DNA of 9,191 bases, taken from assembly GCA_028817685.1 (NCBI GenBank), contig JAPPPC010000246.1, positions 2,749-11,939 of the forward strand, read 5' to 3'. Of the stretch, positions 5,545-9,191 are shown in pieces. The position numbers were made by a program, and so were the translations under genes. The first letter of the stretch is position 1, and each line of letters starts with the position of its first letter. This stretch comes from Rhodospirillaceae bacterium (lineage in GTDB: Bacteria; Pseudomonadota; Alphaproteobacteria; UBA8366; GCA-2717185). Below the pieces are notes generated by a model. That model did not search any database, had not been told where the DNA came from, and saw only the letters and a list, made by a program, of their open reading frames with translations.

Positions 5545-6690
5545 ATGGACATCCTTCTCGACGAAGACGAACAAGTTATCCAGCAGGCGGTCCGGCACTA
5601 TTTCGAGGCCGAATGCGATACCGATCGGGTACGCCGTATCGAGGATGGCAGCGAGCTCTTGGACACGGAGATGTGGCAGCAGCTGGCTGAACTGGGCTGG
5701 CTCGGTCTTGCCTTGCCGGCGATGCAGGGAGGCAGCGAAGCGCCTTTCACGCAGCTCTGCCTGCTGTTCGAGGAGGCGGGCCGCGCGCTTGCACCTGTTC
5801 CATTGCATCCGCACACCGTTGCGAGTCTGACGCTCGCTGATGCGGTGGCTGACGGCATGAGCGGTCCATTGGCGGAACGGCTTCTCAGCGAAGCCGCTGC
5901 CGGCGAATCCCTGCTCACTTGGGCATGGAATAAACGGCTACCCGGGACTGGTCCGGAGGCGGTGGCGATGTCCGCAGAGCCGGATGGGAATGGTTGGCGG
6001 TTGAACGGGACAAAACGCTTCGTCGAGGCATTCGAAGGCGCCGATTATTGCCTTGTCGCGGTCCGGTCCAACCCTTCCGGTGGGCCGGAAGAGGGGATGA
6101 GCTTGCTGCTCGTCGACACGAAGGCGGAAGGTGTGGCCGGCGTGGCGCAACGGGCGATGGGGGGTGATACCCAATCCGAAGTCGCGTTTGACAATGTACA
6201 TGTCGATGGGGATGCACTTGTCGGTGCAGTCGATGCGGGTTGGGAATTGGCGCGACCGATGCTGGAACGCGCTGTGGTGTTGAACTGCGCACTCGTCGTC
6301 GGGGCGACCCGCCGAGCCGCGGAACGGGCCTTTGACTACGCCAAAGAGCGTGTCGCGTTCGGTCATCCGATCGGATCCTTCCAAGCGATCCAGCACCTCT
6401 GTGCGGACATGATCACCTGGGTCGATGGTGCCGAGCTTTTAACACGGGAAGCCGCCTGGCACATCGCCCAAGGGATGGACGCGGCGCTTCCGGTTGCCGC
6501 GGCGAAAGCCTACACCAACGAACGTTGTCAGATGGTGATCCGCGAGGCCAACCAGATCCATGGCGGCTACGCCCAGGTGAAAGAGTTCGACCAGCAGCTC
6601 TGGTACCGACGCGCCGCTGCTTGGAGCATGCGGCTAGGAACGTCGCTCGACCATCGCAAGACCGTCGCGCGGGCGCTTGAACTTGGATGA
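5545..6690 (+). CDS. Acyl-CoA dehydrogenase subunit 2 (candidate catalytic-Glu subunit)
   Basis: The 381-residue protein is a divergent ACAD. It has the N-terminal helical domain (MWQQLAELGWLGLALPAMQGG, about 43-63), a beta domain with WRLNGTKRFVEAFEGADYCLVAV and VAFDNVHVD, and a C-terminal helical domain with ERVAFGHPIGSFQAIQHLCADM (268-289, FAD-binding Arg and Gln region) and QIHGGYAQVKEFDQQLWYRRA. Glu241 in PMLERAVVL matches the helix-G catalytic Glu of isovaleryl-CoA and long-chain dehydrogenases. The MCAD C-terminal Glu is absent (LGTSLDH). Since subunit 1 lacks both residues, a heteromeric enzyme in which this subunit supplies the base is likely, as in the M. tuberculosis ChsE4-ChsE5 type; this is inference. 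It starts four bases after the stop of subunit 1, with GGGAG overlapping that stop region as the ribosome binding site. Electron acceptor would be ETF. Confidence 0.9.
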   Translation: MDILLDEDEQVIQQAVRHYFEAECDTDRVRRIEDGSELLDTEMWQQLAELGWLGLALPAMQGGSEAPFTQLCLLFEEAGRALAPVPLHPHTVASLTLADAVADGMSGPLAERLLSEAAAGESLLTWAWNKRLPGTGPEAVAMSAEPDGNGWRLNGTKRFVEAFEGADYCLVAVRSNPSGGPEEGMSLLLVDTKAEGVAGVAQRAMGGDTQSEVAFDNVHVDGDALVGAVDAGWELARPMLERAVVLNCALVVGATRRAAERAFDYAKERVAFGHPIGSFQAIQHLCADMITWVDGAELLTREAAWHIAQGMDAALPVAAAKAYTNERCQMVIREANQIHGGYAQVKEFDQQLWYRRAAAWSMRLGTSLDHRKTVARALELG

Positions 6691-6715
6691 ACAAAATTTG
6701 GTTGGGGAGATCGGA

Positions 6716-7648
6716 ATGCACCTGAAAGGAAAAACCGCCATCGTCACCGGTGCCGGCCGTGGCATTGGCAAGGAGGTCGCGCTTTTGCTGGCGAAGCAGG
6801 GCGCGATTGTCACCGTCAACGATCCCGGTGTGGGTCGCAATGGCGAGGAAAACACCGGTGATGCACCCGCCGACGAAGTCGTTGCGGAAATCGAAGCGGC
6901 GGGCGGTAAGGCCGAGGCGAACTATGATTCCGTTGCCGATTACGCTGCCGCCGGCCGCATGGTCCAGAAGGTCGTCGACGATCACGGCAAGATCGATATT
7001 CTGGTCAATGTCGCGGGCCTGCTGCGCGAACGCATGATCTGGAACATGACCGAAGAAGATTTCGACCTTGTCGTTTCGGTGCACCTCAAAGGGCATTGGG
7101 CGATGGCGCATCACGCGATCAAGCATATGCGCACAGCGAAATCGGGCCGCATCGTGAATTTCTCGTCGGACGCTTTCAAAGGATCGGTCGGGCAGTGCAA
7201 TTACAGCGCTGCCAAGGCAGGCATCATCGGCTTGACCCGCTCGATCGCCAAAGAAACCAGCCGCTATGGGATAACGGCCAATGCGATTTGCCCGTCGGCG
7301 GATACACGTATGACCGTAAACGATGCCGTTATCGCCAACCGGCAGCGCAAGCTTGAAAGCGGGCTGATGACGCAGGAGCAGTTCGACCGGGCCAGCCGCC
7401 CGCGCGGGCCGGAACACATCGCCCCCATGGTCGCCTATCTGTGCACCGATGCCGCGTTGGATATCAACGGCCATGTCTTCCACGTCGAACGCGGCCGCAT
7501 TCACAATTATTATTTCGGCGAAGAGCTGAAAGCGTTGCACAAGGGCGGTGACGGACTTTTCAACATTGAAGAATTGATCGAGGATATTCCCGGCACGATC
7601 ATGAGCGAAGTTCCGCGCGTCGCGCCGCCCTATGAGGCGGAGGGTTAG
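6716..7648 (+). CDS. Short-chain dehydrogenase/reductase, MFE-2-like hydroxyacyl-CoA dehydrogenase type
   Basis: The 310-residue protein has the classical SDR features: TGAGRGIG (11-18) for NAD(P), Asp36 at the end of beta-2 (TVNDPG, suggesting NAD preference), NVAG (98-101) in place of NNAG, Ser150, and YSAAK with Tyr163 and Lys167. The catalytic-tetrad Asn position is His123 (SVHLKG), as in peroxisomal multifunctional enzyme type 2. The long insert VNDPGVGRNGEENTGDAPADEVVAEI and GKAEANYDSV also resemble MFE-2, so oxidation of a 3-hydroxyacyl-CoA is the best guess. It carries an extra tail of about 50 residues (after HVERG, 261-310) not seen in short SDRs. ATG 6716 is chosen because GGGGAG precedes it by six bases and the MHLKGKTAIVTG N-terminus is typical; a TTG at 6677 in frame lies inside the preceding gene. 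Last gene of the operon. Confidence 0.92.
   Translation: MHLKGKTAIVTGAGRGIGKEVALLLAKQGAIVTVNDPGVGRNGEENTGDAPADEVVAEIEAAGGKAEANYDSVADYAAAGRMVQKVVDDHGKIDILVNVAGLLRERMIWNMTEEDFDLVVSVHLKGHWAMAHHAIKHMRTAKSGRIVNFSSDAFKGSVGQCNYSAAKAGIIGLTRSIAKETSRYGITANAICPSADTRMTVNDAVIANRQRKLESGLMTQEQFDRASRPRGPEHIAPMVAYLCTDAALDINGHVFHVERGRIHNYYFGEELKALHKGGDGLFNIEELIEDIPGTIMSEVPRVAPPYEAEG
7625..7640. other. Small inverted repeat at the convergent gene ends
   Basis: CCGCC (7625-7629) and GGCGG (7636-7640) form a 5-bp stem with a six-base loop in the last codons of the SDR, just before the two converging stops. No T-run follows on either strand, so it does not look like an intrinsic terminator. It is the only hairpin seen at this junction; termination may be Rho-dependent. 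Confidence 0.25.
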
Positions 7649-8676
7649 CTACGGAGCAATGCCGTGAAGGCATTTATCGTACGCGCGACACCGTCATCGT
7701 CGATTCCACGGTGCGTGACCAGTCGAATTCGGTTCGGCCCGTAGGGCAAAACTCTCACGCCATTTCGGTCGAGACCTTCGACAAACTCTTGCGTTTCTGA
7801 GCTCACGGTAACGAACAGTATGTTCGTTTCGACGGGCAAGACGGTGAGGCCAGGTAGGGCGTTCAGGGCCTTTTCCAGCTGTTTTGCCCGGCGATGGTCT
7901 TCCGCGATGTGGTCGTATGATTCCAGTGCTGCCAGTGCCGCGGCGGCGATCATTGCGGTGGGGCGAAAGCCGCCACCGAGGCGGTGCCGGATGCGCAACG
8001 TCTCTTCGATCAATGCATTCGGACCGGCGAGCATGGCGCCGAAAGGGGCGCCAAGACTCTTGTTCAGGCTGAGCGAGACCGTATCGCCGATAGCGGCGAG
8101 GTTGGACAGCGTCTCACTGGTGGCGACGGCGGCATTGAACAGGCGCGCGCCGTCGAGGTGAATGGCCGTCTCGGTTTCGTCCGCCAGGACACGAAGTTCG
8201 GCGGTATGCGCGGGATCAAGCGCGCGGCCGCCGGAGCGCAGATGCGTGTTTTCCAGCAACAGCGCTGTAACGCGGGGAGCAATCGCGCTGGCGGGCGCTT
8301 TCAGATGCGCTGCAACCACTGCCATATCCGGGATACCGTCTTCTCCGGGAACGCCATGCACGATGGCCCCAGCGAGGCTGGCCGGCGCGCCGGCTTCCGA
8401 GGTGATCATATGAGCGTCGCCTTCCGCGATGGCCGCGTCGCCAGGCCGACAATGCAGGATCAGTGCCGCCTGATTCGCCATGGTGCAGGTTGGAAAGAGG
8501 AGCGAGTCCTCTTTGCCCAGCAGTGTGGCGACTCTTTCTTCAAGCGCCGACTGGTGCGTGCCGCCCCGGAGTTCGAATTCCGGTTTTAGTTCCAGCGCCG
8601 CCGCCACGGCTGTCTTTACAGCGTCGCTTGGCGGCACCAGCAGGTCGCTTCGATAGTCGACGATGGCATCCTTCAT
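7645..8676 (-). CDS. Threonine-aldolase-like PLP-dependent enzyme (beta-eliminating lyase family)
   Basis: The 343-residue protein has the length and order of low-specificity threonine aldolases (fold-type I PLP, PF01212). Visible: YRSDLLVPP (8-16, where aldolases have LRSDTVTxP), TCTMANQAAL (63-72, phosphate and ring binding), GDAHMITSEAG (86-96, with His89 stacking on PLP), LLLENTH (139-145), HLDGARLFNA (173-182, Asp175 and Arg178), SLNKSLGAPFGAMLAG (203-218, Lys206 as Schiff base) and RIRLVTH (316-322, Arg318 for substrate carboxylate). The usual reaction is cleavage of threonine or allo-threonine to glycine and acetaldehyde. Deviations such as SDLL for SDTV and GGTHQSALE for GxDPTVNxLE suggest a divergent subgroup, possibly with another beta-hydroxy amino acid as substrate. 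ATG 8676 fits the family start; the Shine-Dalgarno match is poor. Its stop overlaps the SDR stop on the opposite strand. Confidence 0.9.
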   Translation of the reverse strand: MKDAIVDYRSDLLVPPSDAVKTAVAAALELKPEFELRGGTHQSALEERVATLLGKEDSLLFPTCTMANQAALILHCRPGDAAIAEGDAHMITSEAGAPASLAGAIVHGVPGEDGIPDMAVVAAHLKAPASAIAPRVTALLLENTHLRSGGRALDPAHTAELRVLADETETAIHLDGARLFNAAVATSETLSNLAAIGDTVSLSLNKSLGAPFGAMLAGPNALIEETLRIRHRLGGGFRPTAMIAAAALAALESYDHIAEDHRRAKQLEKALNALPGLTVLPVETNILFVTVSSETQEFVEGLDRNGVRVLPYGPNRIRLVTHRGIDDDGVARTINAFTALLRS

Positions 8677-8688
8677 AACATCGATGTT
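8677..8688. promoter_or_regulatory. 12-bp perfect palindrome abutting the aldolase-like start codon
   Basis: AACATCGATGTT is fully self-complementary and lies directly next to the ATG of the leftward gene, where a ribosome binding site would normally be. It could be an operator for a dimeric regulator or an mRNA feature. Chance is possible. Confidence 0.35.
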
Positions 8689-8695
8689 CCGTCGT

Positions 8696-8706
8696 TATGC
8701 TGCATA
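8696..8706. promoter_or_regulatory. 11-bp odd palindrome in divergent intergenic region
   Basis: TATGC-T-GCATA is a perfect palindrome around a single central base, seven bases from the 12-bp palindrome at 8677-8688. On the minus strand it overlaps a TATGCA string that could serve as a poor -10 element for the aldolase-like gene. On the plus strand TTGAGA (8720-8725) followed 17 bases later by TAGTAA (8743-8748) is a weak promoter candidate for the O-acyltransferase. Regulatory roles are inferred from position only. Confidence 0.3.
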
Positions 8707-8779
8707 GGGCGCGTCTAAATTGAGAACGTGCGGTGCATGGTTTAGTAAGTCTAGCGACGTTGTCGCCACCGATGATCTC

Positions 8780-9191
8780 ATGCTCTTCAACTCACAACTT
8801 TTCCTGCTTGTGTTTCTGCCGGCCGCCTTGTTGGCCTACTACGCCTGTCGGGATCAGCGGGTATTGCGCGAATGGTTGCTCATCCTGGCGTCTTTGATCT
8901 TCTACGGCTATTGGGAAATCCGGCTGGTCCCGCTGCTGTTGTTCTCCATCGCGGTCAATTGGCTGTTTTCCCGGGTCTTCCAGCGGTTCCAGCGGCGCGT
9001 CCTCGTCGTCTTGGGCATCGTGCTCAACCTGGCGATCATCGGTGTCTTCAAATACGCGGATTTTTTTGCCGGATCGCTCGCCTGGCTCGCCGGCAGTGAA
9101 CACCAGCCCTGGAACATCATCCTGACGCTCGGCATCAGCTTTTTCACCTTTCAGCAAATTTCGTATCTCGCGGACCGGCAAAAGGGGACGG
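8780..9191 (+). CDS. MBOAT family O-acyltransferase (AlgI-like), N-terminal 137 residues (3' end outside window)
   Basis: The frame opens at ATG 8780 and runs off the window. The N-terminus MLFNSQLFLLVFLPAALLAYY is typical of AlgI/DltB-type membrane-bound O-acyltransferases. Hydrophobic segments at about 5-22, 33-63 and 74-92 are probable membrane helices. The stretch LGISFFTFQQISYLAD (117-132) is the hallmark segment of the family, and NLAIIGVFKYADFF (83-96) is also typical. Such proteins acetylate or acylate exopolysaccharide or other surface sugars from the cytoplasmic side of the inner membrane, usually with an AlgJ/AlgX-like partner. The catalytic His lies further downstream, outside the window. 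The ribosome binding site is weak. It is divergent from the aldolase-like gene and has no obvious link to the catabolic operon. Confidence 0.9.
   Translation, partial: MLFNSQLFLLVFLPAALLAYYACRDQRVLREWLLILASLIFYGYWEIRLVPLLLFSIAVNWLFSRVFQRFQRRVLVVLGIVLNLAIIGVFKYADFFAGSLAWLAGSEHQPWNIILTLGISFFTFQQISYLADRQKGT

Noticed and set aside
4979..5830. 283-codon plus-strand frame spanning the end of the first and start of the second acyl-CoA dehydrogenase
   Set aside because: Out of frame with both well-supported genes and rich in Arg and Gly without any motif.
6677..6715. TTG start for the SDR
   Set aside because: It lies inside the preceding gene; ATG 6716 has a strong ribosome binding site and the standard SDR N-terminus.
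6413..7540. 375-codon open frame on the minus strand
   Set aside because: It lies antisense to the second acyl-CoA dehydrogenase and the SDR, both strongly supported by motifs. The product has no recognisable family pattern; long antisense frames are common in GC-rich DNA.
1..9191. Mobile element, CRISPR, tRNA or defence system
   Set aside because: No transposase, integrase, direct repeat array, tRNA-like fold or defence gene was seen; all major frames are metabolic or surface-modifying enzymes.

Overview
The window is GC-rich and gene-dense, with GTG starts, short gaps and overlapping stops. Protein flavour and codon use suggest an alphaproteobacterium, perhaps a Rhodospirillales-like environmental lineage; this is inference, because no rRNA or marker gene is present. 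No tRNA, rRNA, CRISPR array, insertion sequence or phage gene was seen, and no gene-free stretch exceeds about 170 bases.

Layout. Two genes run leftward at the left end: a sulfotransferase cut by the window edge (1-438) and an Ldh2-family hydroxyacid dehydrogenase (440-1453). A 166-base divergent promoter region follows. Then seven rightward genes form one probable operon (1620-7648): a divergent dienelactone hydrolase, a 90-residue DUF6295-like protein, the two subunits of an aconitase X enzyme, two acyl-CoA dehydrogenase subunits, and an MFE-2-like short-chain dehydrogenase. The operon meets a leftward threonine-aldolase-like PLP enzyme (7645-8676) tail to tail, the two stop codons sharing bases. 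After a 103-base divergent gap with two palindromes, a membrane-bound O-acyltransferase (AlgI-like) begins at 8780 and leaves the window.

How the genes may work together. The operon looks like a catabolic module. Aconitase X would dehydrate (or hydrate) a hydroxy acid. A probably heteromeric acyl-CoA dehydrogenase would desaturate a CoA ester. The SDR would oxidise a hydroxyacyl intermediate, and the DLH-like hydrolase would open a lactone or ester. No CoA ligase, enoyl-CoA hydratase or thiolase is visible, so the pathway is incomplete here and its substrate unknown. The aconitase X small subunit lacks the Ser-containing swivel loop of the characterised enzymes, arguing against simple transfer of the cis-3-hydroxyproline dehydratase or phosphomevalonate dehydratase names.

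Most unusual points: the first acyl-CoA dehydrogenase has an AAG codon where its start should be, behind a good ribosome binding site that lies inside a 9-bp inverted repeat; only the second acyl-CoA dehydrogenase keeps a candidate catalytic glutamate; and aconitase X is combined with CoA-ester oxidation genes. The flanking sulfotransferase and O-acyltransferase look unrelated to the operon.
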